A DNA stretch of 64,000 nucleotides from Diplonema papillatum (lineage: Eukaryota > Euglenozoa > Diplonemea > Diplonemida > Diplonemidae): contig JAPJBO010000202.1 of NCBI GenBank assembly GCA_030068145.1, positions 226,308 to 290,307 of the forward strand, in the 5' to 3' direction. A model generated the notes under the pieces. The model saw only the letters and a program-made list of their open reading frames with translations, did no database searches and was not told where the DNA came from. A program made the translations under genes and the position numbers. The first letter of the stretch is position 1. Every line of letters begins with the position of its first letter. This document shows positions 1 through 10,140 of the stretch, one piece after another.

Positions 1-115
1 CGGGCGTAAGCGTTCAACAAAGAAGACCCACTTTGTAGTTGTATTGTTTTCTCCCCCTCTAGCCTCCTTCGAAATGAGCACAAGGCAGTCCCTCGAGTAT
101 TTCTTGTCGTTGCCA
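1..115 (+). repeat. Dispersed repeat family R1, truncated by window edge
   Basis: This stretch is the reverse complement of the unit tandemly repeated at 30421-31055. Another copy lies on the + strand at about 53995-54270, and a more diverged relative at about 6980-7180. The shared words include the motif ending in CCTCGAGTATTT and the CCACTTTGTAGTTGT block. It forms part of the intron upstream of the ATPase exon. Confidence 0.8.
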
Positions 116-208
116 CGTCCCTCGTTTGCAGTCGGTGCACTTCGAGTCACCGGCCGGGCGTGCGTGTATACCCGTACCCGTCACGATATAATTTGTAACA
201 CCGTTCAG

Positions 209-1333
209 GTCATCGAGTCGGCGCTGTTCGGGTACGCGAAGGAAGGGTACCGCACCATTTGCCTCGCTTCGGCCGTCGTGAGCGGCAACGTGCTGCACAA
301 GCCGCTGCCCGGCATCGGCGGCGGCGAAGGGGACGCCCACGGGGTAGGGCTGACGTGCCTGGGGATCGTCGGCATTGAAGAGCCGATCCGAGAGGAGGTG
401 GAGGGCGCCATCGCGCTGTGCCGGCAGGCCGGGATCGACGTGAAGATGGTCACGGGGGACAATCTGGTCTCGGCGGTTACGGTCGCGACCCGGTGCGGGA
501 TCGTGATGGAAGGGTGCGACCGGATTTCGATGGACGCGAAGCTGTTCCGGCAGATGTCGTTCGAGGACCGGGCGGCGATGGTCCCGCAGCTGGCGGTGCT
601 CGCGCGGGCGACGCCGCTGGACAAGCAGCTGCTCATCGAGGCGTTGAAAAACGACCCTCTTCAAGTCGTCGCAGTCACCGGCGACGGGACCAACGACGGG
701 CCCGCTTTGAAGTGTGCCGACGTCGGATTCGCTATGAACAGCGGCACCGAAGTGGCGAAAGCCGCGTCTGACATCATCCTGACGGACGACAACTTCGTGG
801 GCGTGTCGAAGGCCGTGATGTGGGGCCGCAACGTGAACGACAACATCCGGAAGTTCATCCAGTTCCAGCTGACGGTCAACGCGGCGGCGTGCCTGATCGC
901 GATCATCGGCGCCTGCCTCTCGGACACGAACCTATCCCCTCTGAAGCCCGTGCAGCTCCTTTGGCTGAACCTGATCATGGACTCCTTCGCCGCGCTCGGC
1001 CTCGCCACCGAGATGCCCGGCAAACAGCTTCTCCACCGCGACCCGCTTCCAAAGAACGCCCCCATCATCTCGCGGGCGATGTGGGGATTCATCATCGGGC
1101 AGGGCATGTACCAGCTTCACATCTGCGTGTATCTTTTGACCTACGGACATGAGTGGATGGACGTGGCGTACTTCGGCCAAGAGCACCTCACTATCGTCTT
1201 CAACACGTTCGTTCTCATGCAGGTGACGAACCTGTTCAATGCCCGCGTCCTCGGGCTCGAGCTCAACGTGTTCAAAGACATCCAACGCAGCTACGTGCTC
1301 GTCATCATCGCCGCCTTCATCGCAGGGTGTCAG
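209..1333 (+). CDS. Plasma-membrane-type (P2B) Ca2+-transporting ATPase, C-terminal exon
   Basis: This exon encodes the rear of the catalytic P/N region and most of the C-terminal membrane domain of a calcium pump that exports Ca2+ by ATP hydrolysis. Visible signatures are MVTGDN, the hinge motif TGDGTNDGPALK (families usually have NDAPAL, so Ala is Gly here), ADVGFAM, ASDIILTDDNF, and the membrane-helix motif VQLLWLNLIMDSFAALGLATE. The acceptor AG is at 207-208; everything upstream is intron and repeat R1. The homology stops at residue Q, where CAG meets GTGGAT, so I place a weak donor at 1334-1335. The last transmembrane helix and any C-terminal regulatory tail are missing, and I found no following exon before the retrotransposon at 2 kb. 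The phosphorylated DKTGT exon must lie left of the window. The gene may be interrupted or its last exons may be distant. Confidence 0.85.
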
Positions 1334-2024
1334 GTGGATCCTTCTTCAAATTTTTGGTGGGGGGCACGCAGATTCTGGGAACAACGGCTGCGCGTGAGAA
1401 GGTTGAGCGAAACCGATACAACACGCGCCAGTACAGGAGCACCCCCTCCCGCTCCTCGCTTTTTTGGCTAGCCAAAGCAGTGCTCCCGCTAACCTCACTT
1501 TTGGTGAGGAATTCAAAAACCTGTTTTGGGGCTTGTTTTTTTTTTTTTTTTTTTGTGCCCCCCAAATTTTTTATTGAACGGGAAAAAGCACGCAGTCTTT
1601 TATCCCCGAGGTTTTATTATCCTGCAATCGAACCAGGTTGTAATACCTAAGCACATACACACCTTCTCCGGTAGCTCCGGGCTCAGCCGACTCTCGCGGC
1701 CTTCTTAAAAGGTCCCAGTGTCCTTCCGCATGGAGGCACACGGAAGAGCTCCCCCGCAAGGGTGCTTACCCCCGCGAGTAAAAGGGTGCTTCTTTCCAGG
1801 GCAGGTATTCTCATCTTGCAAGGTGGCCGGTGCTTCCTCACGGGCCCCGACGCACGCCTGCGTCCTCTCCATCCAACCCTCTGTTTTTCTTGTCGTATAA
1901 GATCGCAGATCTTAGAAGATTAATATATCCGACGAATACCTAACACTCGTTACAGGTTGAATAACCCCGTCGCTATCCCGAAAACATCGTAACTTCACCC
2001 CTCGCTTGCCCACACTTGGAAAAC
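1334..2024. other. Non-coding, repeat-bearing stretch
   Basis: It holds a poly(T) run at about 1538-1554 followed by a block ending in CGAGGTTTTATT (about 1575-1640) that recurs at 41050-41085. A short word around 1893-1916 (GTATAAGATCG then AGATCT) recurs at 13533-13556. No coding region is supported. Confidence 0.6.
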
Positions 2025-2849
2025 ATGCCAAAGACGGTGACGGAAGAATACCTGTCCAGCCTGAAGCTGGTAGAGCTGCGAGCGGTCGCCGCGGAGCTCG
2101 GCGTCGAGGTCAGGGGCCTGCGGTCCAAGGCGGAAGTCAAGGCGCGCCTCATAGAAAAGAAGGAAGGCGCCCCCCTCGAGGACAGCGACGACGAATCCAC
2201 CGGAGAGGACTCTGAAGATGGCGTTGGGCAGGCACCTGAAACGGGGGCGAGCAACCCGGGCGCAGGGGCACACCTGGCACGCGGGACCGAGGCGAGCGAA
2301 GGACTGCGCGCGCCCCCCCCACTCCACCCCGAGCCCCAATGGCACACCAGGCCTCCGTTCTCGGAGGGGGAGCTGGCAGACCCAACGGAGTGGCTGCGCG
2401 ACCCGTGGCGGGCGTTTGAAGAAGCGAAGCGGGTTTGGGGCCCATCGACCCTGAGGGCGGCGAGTGCCAAGCGCGAAGTGACGCGCGCCTTCGAGGTGAT
2501 CCGGCAGCTGGTCCCACGGATACAGGACCCTGCTATACAGGACACCGTCGCCGGCCTCATCCGGGACGCCATCACACGGAGGTGGAACCCGAGGGCGCTG
2601 GCGGCGGCTGAGCAGCGCCAGAAGTGGGCCGACTTCCCGTCGGAGATTGTCGAGCTCAGAGAGGAGTACGACAAGGAGGTCAAAAAGACGAAACCCCGCT
2701 TCCGGTCCAGGGGCCCCGAGTCTCGTGTACGGCAGGGCGGCAAGGGGTACCGCGGAAGCAGCGCCCACCGAGACGCTCCTTTTCGAGGTGACAGCCGAAA
2801 AGGCGGGAAGAAAGGGGGGTGGCCCTCCGGTAAGGGAAATCGGTGGTGA
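2025..2849 (+). CDS. Gag-like protein with N-terminal SAP domain
   Basis: The first ATG in this frame is at 2025 and the stop TGA is at 2847-2849, giving 274 residues. Residues about 6-42 match a SAP helix-extension-helix DNA-binding motif (LKLVELRAVAAELGV, then GLRSKAEVKARLIE). The middle is acidic and proline-rich. The C-terminus is strongly basic and Gly/Arg/Lys-rich (RGSSAHRDAPFRGDSRKGGK), as in nucleic-acid-binding Gag tails, but there is no CCHC zinc knuckle. Its place immediately before the recombinase and RT frames argues for a Gag role, possibly chromatin targeting through SAP. A host SAP protein disrupted by the element is the alternative, but less likely because the frames interlock. 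Confidence 0.65.
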   Translation: MPKTVTEEYLSSLKLVELRAVAAELGVEVRGLRSKAEVKARLIEKKEGAPLEDSDDESTGEDSEDGVGQAPETGASNPGAGAHLARGTEASEGLRAPPPLHPEPQWHTRPPFSEGELADPTEWLRDPWRAFEEAKRVWGPSTLRAASAKREVTRAFEVIRQLVPRIQDPAIQDTVAGLIRDAITRRWNPRALAAAEQRQKWADFPSEIVELREEYDKEVKKTKPRFRSRGPESRVRQGGKGYRGSSAHRDAPFRGDSRKGGKKGGWPSGKGNRW

Positions 2850-3771
2850 TGGTTACCCCTTCGCAAGCGACGTCCCGCTGCGTCCCCGAAGCCGCAGCGC
2901 CCCACGTCCGGGACGGCCGCTGAGAAGGTTCGGAGACGTGACGCGGGAGCGAATCACCGACGCCCTCCACCGCATCTACAGCGCGTCGTACGCGGAAGCG
3001 ACGTGGCGAAACATGCGGTACTCGGCCTCCAAATGGGCCAGATTCGTTGCGAAGGCCCAGCTGCAGAGTCACCCGCACGCGGATCAGCTCCTGGCGTTCA
3101 TCGGGTGGTGCCACGCCGAAGGGCTGAAGCCCTCGTCGATCCTCACGGAAGTGGCCAACGTGCGGGCGACTCTTCGGCTGGAAGGAGTTGTGCTCAGCGA
3201 CCACCGCCTCACGATGGCTTTGAGGGGTCTCGCCAAGCTCAAAACCGGAGAGGTGCGGCAAGCGAGGCCGATATCGAAGGAGACGCTGTATCGGACGGTG
3301 GACGAGCTAACGACGGTCGACCCCCAGGCCGCTGTGGTTCTCGCGGTCGCGTGGCTGACGGCGTCGAGAGTGGGAGATGTGAGGAGACAGCGCGTAGGCT
3401 CAATGTCGTGCACAGCGGAAGGCGTTCTCGAGGTAAAATGGACCGACAGAAAAGACTGGCGAAACGTCGGTATCGTGACGCAAGTCTGGACAGGGAGGCT
3501 ACAGCCGCTCATAGCTTCCTACCTATTTCGAAGGCCGACGGACGAGTCCCTAGGCGGTGTCAGGACGACTGCCCAGTACGCGGCACTTCTGCCGCGGGGC
3601 CACACGGCGCACTCCATCCGGAGGGGAGCCGCACGACACGCCCTCACGGCCGCCGACCCCGAGTCGGTCCGGACCCTGACCCTCCATGCGACCCTGATGG
3701 GCCTGATCCGCTACGCCCCCAACTGCCACGTCCGAACGCAACTCCACGCGTCAACGGCCCTGACCGAATAG
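2647..3771 (+). CDS. Tyrosine recombinase (retrotransposon YR)
   Basis: The recombinase integrates a circular cDNA through a 3'-phosphotyrosine intermediate. The catalytic set is readable: Arg I in TASRVGD, the HxxR box in HSIRRGA, and the His plus nucleophile Tyr in TLHATLMGLIRYAP. A helical core-binding region precedes it (about 2940-3240; ERITDALHRIYSASYAEATW). The frame overlaps Gag by about 200 bases. Its first ATG (3013) lies inside the core-binding domain, so translation from Gag by a +1 (or -2) shift is more plausible than internal initiation. The frame is intact to the stop at 3769-3771, so the recombinase may be functional. Confidence 0.8.
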   Translation: MSSSERSTTRRSKRRNPASGPGAPSLVYGRAARGTAEAAPTETLLFEVTAEKAGRKGGGPPVREIGGDGYPFASDVPLRPRSRSAPRPGRPLRRFGDVTRERITDALHRIYSASYAEATWRNMRYSASKWARFVAKAQLQSHPHADQLLAFIGWCHAEGLKPSSILTEVANVRATLRLEGVVLSDHRLTMALRGLAKLKTGEVRQARPISKETLYRTVDELTTVDPQAAVVLAVAWLTASRVGDVRRQRVGSMSCTAEGVLEVKWTDRKDWRNVGIVTQVWTGRLQPLIASYLFRRPTDESLGGVRTTAQYAALLPRGHTAHSIRRGAARHALTAADPESVRTLTLHATLMGLIRYAPNCHVRTQLHASTALTE

Positions 3772-5240
3772 CAAAGGGAGAGGAGTTTGCCTCCCTTCTT
3801 CACGATGACACTGCCGTGAAGCCGTCGCTGAGCAACGCCGTCTTGCTCTGGGATCTGAACGCGAGGAAGAGCACGACACACGTGCCTGCGCCACCGACGG
3901 CGAGGATCGCTCAATCGCCACCGCCGCTGTTGGACTTCCTGCGCGCAGACGAGATAGCGAGAAGCGCTGGCGGTCACGCGTGGTTGGAGGCCTCGAGATG
4001 GATTCGCGACCCTGGGTTCTTCTACGCCAACTACGACTGTTTCGAAGGGCGGCGGCTGCTGGAGCCGCTCTCGAGGCTTCACCCCAGCCATGCAGCAGAT
4101 GTGGCGACGTCCACGATCACGGGCCGAGTGCCGAGGAATGCCCCCATCGTTGAGATGCGGGTTTTTACGGTCGCAAAGAAGACGCCTGACGAGGGCCGTC
4201 TGATATGCTGGCCGAAGGCGCTGAACGAGCACCCGACCCGCGATCCGAGCCCCGCGACGATTTTGCCCTCGCGAGAGGAGGTGTGGGAGACGATACGCAT
4301 GTCAACCATGGGCATCGAAGTAGACGCTGTGAGCTTCTTCCACGCGTTTCCGATGCACCCCTCGATATCGAGGGCTTTCGGCATGCGGCTCCCAGTGCAC
4401 GGAAAAAGGGTACTGAAGGTGATGCCCATGGGCTGGGACAAATCGATGGGAATTGCGACGACTCTGGCCGATCTGCTGGCGCAGGCGGTCAAGCAGAGGT
4501 GCCCGGCGGGACGCGTTACACCCTGGGTCGACAATTTCTTCCTGTCGGCTCCGGATTCCCGCACGATGCGGTCCACTTGGGAGGCGTGGAAGGAAGCATC
4601 GAGCTACATCGGTCTGAAGACGAAAGACGAGAAGTACACCCCGCGATCGCGCGTGACGTGGCTGGGACTAGACGTCAACCTTGCAGAGAATCTTGTTCGG
4701 GCGCCCCCGAAGGTAGTCGGCGCACTCGGCGACACGATTTCAGAGGCAGAACGCATGTGCACGTACCGAGGAGCCTACCGGATCTTGGGGTCCATAAACT
4801 TTTACATGTACTTCCTGGGGGTTGACGCCTGGGACTTCCCAACCCTCTCGCGTTTTCAATCGCGTTTCGGCAGGCTTCTAGCCGAACAACCAGCACTCTG
4901 GGACACAATTTGCCTTCTTTGGCCCTCATTCTTGTCCGCGCTTCGAGCCGTCACGAAAAGAATAAGCCGGTGGCAATCTGTACCGAAAAGAGCGGGAGGG
5001 CCCACGTACCTTCTCTACACGGACGCTTCCCTGTCCGGCTGGGGCATCCTCGCCTCGGGGTTCTTTGCCGAAGGGGGATCCTGGAGCACCTCCCAGTCGA
5101 AGGAGCCAATTCACAGGCTGGAGGCCCGTGCGCTGTTGAAGGGCGTAGAGCGCATCTCCCCACTGCTCCCATGGGGGGCCACCATCAGGGCGTGTTCACT
5201 CTGTAGCCCGGGGACGGTGCCGCGATTTTCTCACGGCTGA
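3762..5240 (+). CDS. Reverse transcriptase with start of RNase H
   Basis: RT motifs appear in order. Motif A is DAVSFFHAFPMHPS (aspartate present). Motif B is VMPMGWDKSMGIATTLADLL. Motif C is PWVDNFF, in place of the usual YVDD, so the second aspartate is Asn. RNase H begins at YTDASLSGWG and RLEARALLKG. The frame is one base behind the recombinase (a -1 shift) and has no early ATG; the first Met of any use is near 4154. At about 5180 the frame runs into non-homologous residues and stops at 5240, while the RNase H tail continues in another frame (5184-5361). That makes this copy frameshifted at its end. The D-to-N change in motif C would normally impair catalysis. Confidence 0.82.
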   Translation, partial: DRIAKGEEFASLLHDDTAVKPSLSNAVLLWDLNARKSTTHVPAPPTARIAQSPPPLLDFLRADEIARSAGGHAWLEASRWIRDPGFFYANYDCFEGRRLLEPLSRLHPSHAADVATSTITGRVPRNAPIVEMRVFTVAKKTPDEGRLICWPKALNEHPTRDPSPATILPSREEVWETIRMSTMGIEVDAVSFFHAFPMHPSISRAFGMRLPVHGKRVLKVMPMGWDKSMGIATTLADLLAQAVKQRCPAGRVTPWVDNFFLSAPDSRTMRSTWEAWKEASSYIGLKTKDEKYTPRSRVTWLGLDVNLAENLVRAPPKVVGALGDTISEAERMCTYRGAYRILGSINFYMYFLGVDAWDFPTLSRFQSRFGRLLAEQPALWDTICLLWPSFLSALRAVTKRISRWQSVPKRAGGPTYLLYTDASLSGWGILASGFFAEGGSWSTSQSKEPIHRLEARALLKGVERISPLLPWGATIRACSLCSPGTVPRFSHG

Positions 5241-5361
5241 AGTGCTGAGGGCGGCGAAACAGACAGCCGGCCATAGAGGGCAGCGTCTAGAGCTGAGATA
5301 TGTGTCCACGCTGGAACAGCTCGCCGACCCTCTCTCGCGCGGGAAGCCCGCGCGCCTTTGA
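5184..5361 (+). pseudogene. RNase H C-terminal tail in shifted frame
   Basis: Read in frame 1, this segment gives LTAEVLRAAKQTAGHRG and then EQLADPLSRGKPARL before a TGA at 5359-5361. The ADPLSR ending is the conserved tail seen after RNase H domains of LTR and DIRS-type retroelements. It therefore completes the RT/RNase H protein after a frame change near 5180. A single indel, or less likely a programmed shift, explains it. Confidence 0.7.
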
Positions 5362-7116
5362 ATGCGAGAGCCCAGGACACAGCTTTATTTTTACGTTAAT
5401 CAAGTACTGCAGCGACTCCGCGCATAAGAAGACGATTGTGACAAACACACCGAATCACTGCTTGACCTTTCTACTTTCGATTTATGCATCACCCGCGACG
5501 GTGAAGACGAAGCAGCAGACGGAGCCAGTATACGCAGTAGGAGGAGGATGTATTATCTCTGTATCTCCAAGTTCTCCCCTCGTGCTGGCACCGCGAAGCG
5601 AGGTCCGTCGCTGCTAGCGGGCCCAGAGAAGGGAAATAAAACCCCAGGTTATTAGCTTCGTTTTTGCCTTGGTTTCCCGACCAACTTTCTTTCGCCGCTC
5701 TGACACCGAGAAGCTTTTCTCCAGGGGAGGTCCGGGGGGCAAAAAGGCGAACGGTACGGTACAGGTGGAGAAAGTTTGCACTTCTCAGTCTGTTTGTCAC
5801 AATAAACACTGCACATTCCTGGAGGCAACAGCCCATTTCAAATTCAACCACCACTCGATACTGCGTGCTGGTAAATCATTGGCACGAGTAGACGCAGACC
5901 AGAGATCAGGCACTTGTGTCGACTGGGAGAGAATCTGTCAAGAAATCCGGGGCTGCTTCTGATCCTCGACTCTCGGTCTCGGCTCCAGCCCCCGTGGCAG
6001 CCCCAGACTTCTGCCTGCCAGCCCACGAGTAGACTGTGATGCAGTGCTTTGGCTACACGATACCACCAACGGGAAAAAGGTGAGGAATTCCTCACCCTCT
6101 TTTTTCGAACCTCTTTTTTTTTTGCGATAACCAGTAACCACCTTAGAGCATACTTGTTACAGCTAAAAAGGAACGTTGGCAGCGGTTTAACCTGAACGCG
6201 TACAGGTCAAATCGCGCAAACAAAAACACGGACAACAGACCGGTACGGGCTGCAAGGCAACCCCTGCTCAACTTGTACAACGTGGGGGGCCCAAGACTAC
6301 ACTCCACGAAGGAAAGTACTTGGTGTCGGTCACAAACAGTCCCGGACATGGCTAGCCATAACCCATAACGAAAGCGTGCACTACATATACAACCCGTAAC
6401 CATAAAGCCCTTTCTTGCTCTAAGAGAACCCATTCATGAACGGTCACGGAGACCCTTAACCCCCGGGTTTCAAGCAAGAACTTTAACTCTAAAAAATCCT
6501 CGCACTTTTTCGTTAGCGGGAGCTCTGAGCCAAAGTGAGAAAAAAAGTGAGAAAGAGTACGTACAGTAGCGAGTAGAGAAGAGAACGAGTAAAAGAAGCT
6601 GGCGGTAGCACAAACTACCGGGCCAGCGGAGACCACCGCAAAAAGATTTCTTACTTTTGCTTATCCCTCAAAACTGCACTAAATATACAACCCGTATTCA
6701 AGAACGGTCACACGGAGACTCTAAAACCCGGAATTTCAAGCGAACTTTAACTCTAAAACCAGCACCAATGACAACGACTCCCGCTCCTCGATGCTAGCAT
6801 CAACCATGCACGAGAGGCAGCCTTCTCCCCGAACGCCAGTAGTTTCGTAAGGGATTGCATTCGTGCTATCGTCCCTCGGGACAACTGACATGCCTTCAAC
6901 TACCCTGAGCAGACTGTGCACGCGTTGCCATTAGCCGTGCTTGCGCGTGGATGGGGACCACCGCGAGGAGGTTGGCAACTCCGATCCCCAGTAGTTGTTT
7001 TGTTTCTCCCCCTCGCCTCCGTCGAAAAGAGAGGTACCGGCCCCTTCGAGTGTTTTTGACCTGCGAGATCCAACTGTTCACCGAGCCCTCTCCCCCCGTT
7101 TGCGAAATACCTGGAG
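5362..7116. other. Non-coding region with dispersed repeats R2, R3, R7
   Basis: I see no gene. R7 lies at 6114-6255 (an intact form of the repeat interrupted at 41905/43358). R2 (ACCCGG followed by TTTCAAGCGAACTTTAACTC or close variants) lies at 6440-6495 and 6706-6760, with relatives at 10318-10380, 28880-28945 and 49555-49600. R3 at 6569-6672 recurs at 9959-10063. A diverged R1 relative occupies about 6980-7180. Confidence 0.6.
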
Positions 7117-7671
7117 GTGATCCTCCTCTCTTTGATTGATTCCCACACCTTTCACTTCGTCAAAACAGGTGCTCATCATCAATTACGGCGGCGTATTCTT
7201 CGACGTGGTACCGATTACGGGCGATCACTGGTTGAAGTGTATCTTGCTCAGTGCGGGTTCCCTGCCAATGGGAGTCGCTGTGAGACTGTATCTTCGACGG
7301 ACGCGTTCACGATCGAGTATGCCCCTCTCTTTTTTATGGTAACAAGCTTGCTTGTCTATATCAAAAAGTGTCATATGGCAGCGTGCTGTGTTAAATCACT
7401 CAAAAACATGCGTACGCACAAACAAAAAAATATGCCGGCTGTGCCTATCCTAGACCAAATTGATCTACCGAAGCTAGATTGGGATACCATCCCAGTCGGA
7501 TTATATCCGGCGAGCCGCCCGCTGTGGGACGAAGACAGTGCGTTTTTTCCCCATCATGCGACACCGCCTATGATGTCGCCAACGGACGACACTGTTCGCG
7601 TTGTGTACTTTCCTAACAGTCTGGCGGGTTGCCTACATTACAATGTGCAGGCTGCGTGTCTTGGTGGTTGA
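7117..7671 (+). other. Open frame of doubtful coding status
   Basis: A 184-codon open frame whose middle (about 7340-7425) is the same dispersed sequence as 27661-27750 and whose end (7615-7671) is the R5 repeat. Only about 7430-7615 is unique; it reads as a proline- and aspartate-rich stretch (LPKLDWDTIPVGLYP). I recognise no domain. Most likely it is a chance frame across repeats. Confidence 0.25.
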
Positions 7672-8140
7672 CCAAACAGGGTTAAGAAAACGTCCGAAAA
7701 CCTAGGCACAAATGTAGCTCATGGCATCTGCAGAATAACACGGAAAGCCTCTAGGCAAAACCCCGTTTTCACGTTTCTTCTGGAATCTTGGCGACTTACG
7801 AAAGTTCCCGAACACAGACACGACCACGACTGCCCACATCAGACTCACCGATGTTGTATGAATGAATGCAGCAAACAGGCTACCTCAGCTGCCCTCGGGG
7901 TCGGCTCCGCCATTCTCTCGTACTGTGGGATGTCGAGAGCCGTTTTGCTGCATCGAATTATCGTGACTCCTTTCCTTGCAGCTTCGGAGGTCCATGTTGG
8001 GGAGTTCGTGATTCCGGTACACGAGATATGGCGTCTTTGTTGAAGGCCCAGATCTCTAACACATCAACGTGTTGAGACGTATTTCCTACAATTGTCATCC
8101 CAGCCGTTGTCCGGTTTGCGACTGCCCCACCCCAGCCGGT

Positions 8141-8405
8141 GACGATATTGTACACTTTGCTCCGGAGAAAGAAGGTTCTCCTTGGGTGAACGGATCCCAA
8201 GAGCAGTGGTTTGTACCTCCCAATCCCTGACGATACTGTACACTTTGCTCCGGAGAAAGAAGGTTCTCCTTGGGTGAACGGATCCCAAGAGCAGTGGTTT
8301 GTACCTCCCAATCCCTGACCATACTGTACACTTTGCTCCGGAGAAAGAAGGTTAGCTTCGTGCCTCCTTGGGTGAACGGATCCCAGTTGTAACTCCCAAT
8401 CCCTG
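8141..8405 (+). repeat. 88-bp tandem repeat, three units
   Basis: Units start at 8141, 8229 and 8317, exactly 88 bases apart. Units 1 and 2 are nearly identical; unit 3 carries a small insertion after GAAAGAAGGTT and a deletion before AACTCCCAATCCC. Each unit contains TGTACACTTTGCTCCGGAG. No function is evident. Confidence 0.9.
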
Positions 8406-8410
8406 ATGAC

Positions 8411-8426
8411 AGGCAGTGTTCTGTCT
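8411..8426 (+). repeat. R4 hairpin motif copy
   Basis: The sequence AGGCAG-TGTT-CTGTCT forms a six-pair stem (one G-U) with a TGTT loop and is followed by TTAAACTAAGGTTTTCGCCCC. The same hairpin and downstream words recur at 26366-26381, and the hairpin alone at 15050-15065. Degenerate relatives lie at about 6791-6826, 15287-15320 and 26425-26460. Confidence 0.6.
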
Positions 8427-8449
8427 TTACGTTAAACTAAGGTTTTCGC

Positions 8450-10140
8450 CCCTTCTAGTTTTCCATTCGTCCACCCGCCCCGGGCAGGTCCACGTCGGTC
8501 CTGCTTGCCGAACAACCAGGCTTATTTTTCACCGTTTTCCGCGGTGGCCTCTCACGGCGGGGGACCCAAAAGTGTCCGAGAAGCGATTTCCCGGGCGTTC
8601 GAGAGCATCGCCGACCTGTTGTTACCGGCTCGCACTTCCGCGCGTGGTAATCGAGTAGTGCGCGTCTCGGGTAACCAGCAAGCCGCCGATGCCAAAAGAC
8701 ACCCCCTACGGCAACGACACGCCCATCTATTTGAGAGTCGACATTTTCCCTCCCTGCCCCCAAACATCACGCGCTCTCTTGAATTAAACAAGCTTTTACG
8801 TTTCCGTTTCCTTGCTTCCAAGGAAACAGCGCGTCCTTGGTAAGGAGACGGCTGCTGCAGGGTGCACCTGGAAGAGCGGAAATAAGGAGACGGTTCCCGT
8901 TTCCGTTCCCACGTTTTGGATGAGGTTCGGAAAACGCGTTTCTTTGCCATCAAAAACCATGCACCGACACGCCCACCGACTGTACGGGTCGAGATCTCGC
9001 TCGTTGTTGGCACCCGCCCGACAAATCGCACCACTGAGGTGTACATGCGATTCCTTATATTCGTGCATACCGGCACAAAGAAAGCAATAAGGGCGCCCAA
9101 CCCTGCTGGATGAAGCGGCGTTTGCTCATGAGAAAGAGCAGCGAGAATGCAGCGAGAGGCCCGATCTACTATCTCCGCCGCACCGTTGGAGCCACGGCGT
9201 CTGTCACACCTGGAGGGTGTTTCTGCTAAGCCAATATACCGCTCGGCCCGAAAGCAGACCTGAGCGTCAGGATCTGCAGTGGCTCTCAACTCACCCCCCC
9301 TCCCCAAGCTAGACCATTATACAACGACCTCCCCCTTCCCCTTTTTAGTGTCGCCCATCCTCCCAAAAAGGCAGATCTACGTCGGCCTGCTTGTCGAACA
9401 GCCTTACAACCGGCTTACTCGTTATGGCTCGATGTGGGAACTTCTTGCGCCCCATCGAGAGGGCTAGGGGTTTGCGACGAACTTAATGCCGAGAAGCGGT
9501 CTTAACACTGCCTCCAGTCATGCGCTTTGGTTTGCGCAGCCCACTTTGCACAAGGTATACGTGCCCGCCGTTGCTCGTTAGAAGAGCAACGAAACGCATA
9601 GAATGAAACAAGACCCCATTGGGGGCCCAATCAACTTTCCCCGCCAACCGTTGGAGCGCGTTTGGGTTCTCACTGTCCTGCTGGCGCCTCGTTTTTTTGC
9701 ATTCTGGTTCCTTGCCATTTTGCCTTCATGCTAACCACAACGAGAGGCCGCACCGACAGCGTCGCAAAAGTCTTGTTTGCTTGGTTCGAGAATCTCACCT
9801 TGCTTGTGGAGGCAACTCTTGAAGGGACTGCTTCGCGACAACAGGACTTACGACTATGGGGAGTCGGGAGTAGCCGTTCGAAGCAGGTGCTCGGTAGCCT
9901 GAGGGCAAGTGAAAGTCCCGTTGCCACAGCGCTTCCCCATCCTTGAGACTCCAGTAGTGAGTAGAGAAGAGAACGAGTGTAAAAGAGCGGAGCACAAACA
10001 AACAGACCAGCGGAGGCCACCACAAACAGGGGTTTCTTACTTTTTCCTTATCCCTCAAAACCAGCACCAATAACAAGTCCCCCATATCCTTGACTTTCAC
10101 GCCGGGGACCACCCCCCCCCCCCCCAATCCCCTCAAACAC
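8450..10140. other. Non-coding, repeat-bearing region
   Basis: No supported gene. A roughly 35-base word containing CTACGTCGG and CTGCTTG occurs twice (about 8488-8520 and 9372-9405, diverged). R3 is present at 9959-10063. A poly(C) tract lies at about 10108-10125. Confidence 0.5.

Larger units (their letters stand above)
2025..5361 (+). mobile_element. Tyrosine-recombinase retrotransposon, Gag-YR-RT-RNaseH order (DIRS superfamily, VIPER-like)
   Basis: Three overlapping same-strand reading frames encode a SAP-domain Gag-like protein, a tyrosine recombinase, and a reverse transcriptase with RNase H. A recombinase together with an RT defines the DIRS/Ngaro/VIPER class. DIRS and Ngaro usually place the recombinase after the RT; recombinase before RT is the order I recall for trypanosomatid VIPER. 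No integrase, protease or methyltransferase domain is visible. I could not find split direct repeats or inverted terminal repeats, so the element's true ends are unknown. Frames differ (Gag frame 3, YR frame 1, RT frame 3, RNase H tail frame 1), implying ribosomal frameshifting or decay. Confidence 0.8.

Noticed and set aside
2847..2923. TGATG stop-start overlap linking Gag to the recombinase by reinitiation
   Set aside because: The ATG at 2849 opens a third frame that stops after 24 codons. It does not lead into the recombinase frame.
7117..7671. A 184-residue protein-coding gene
   Set aside because: Most of the frame is built from repeats that recur at 27.6 kb and from R5. No domain or start context supports it.
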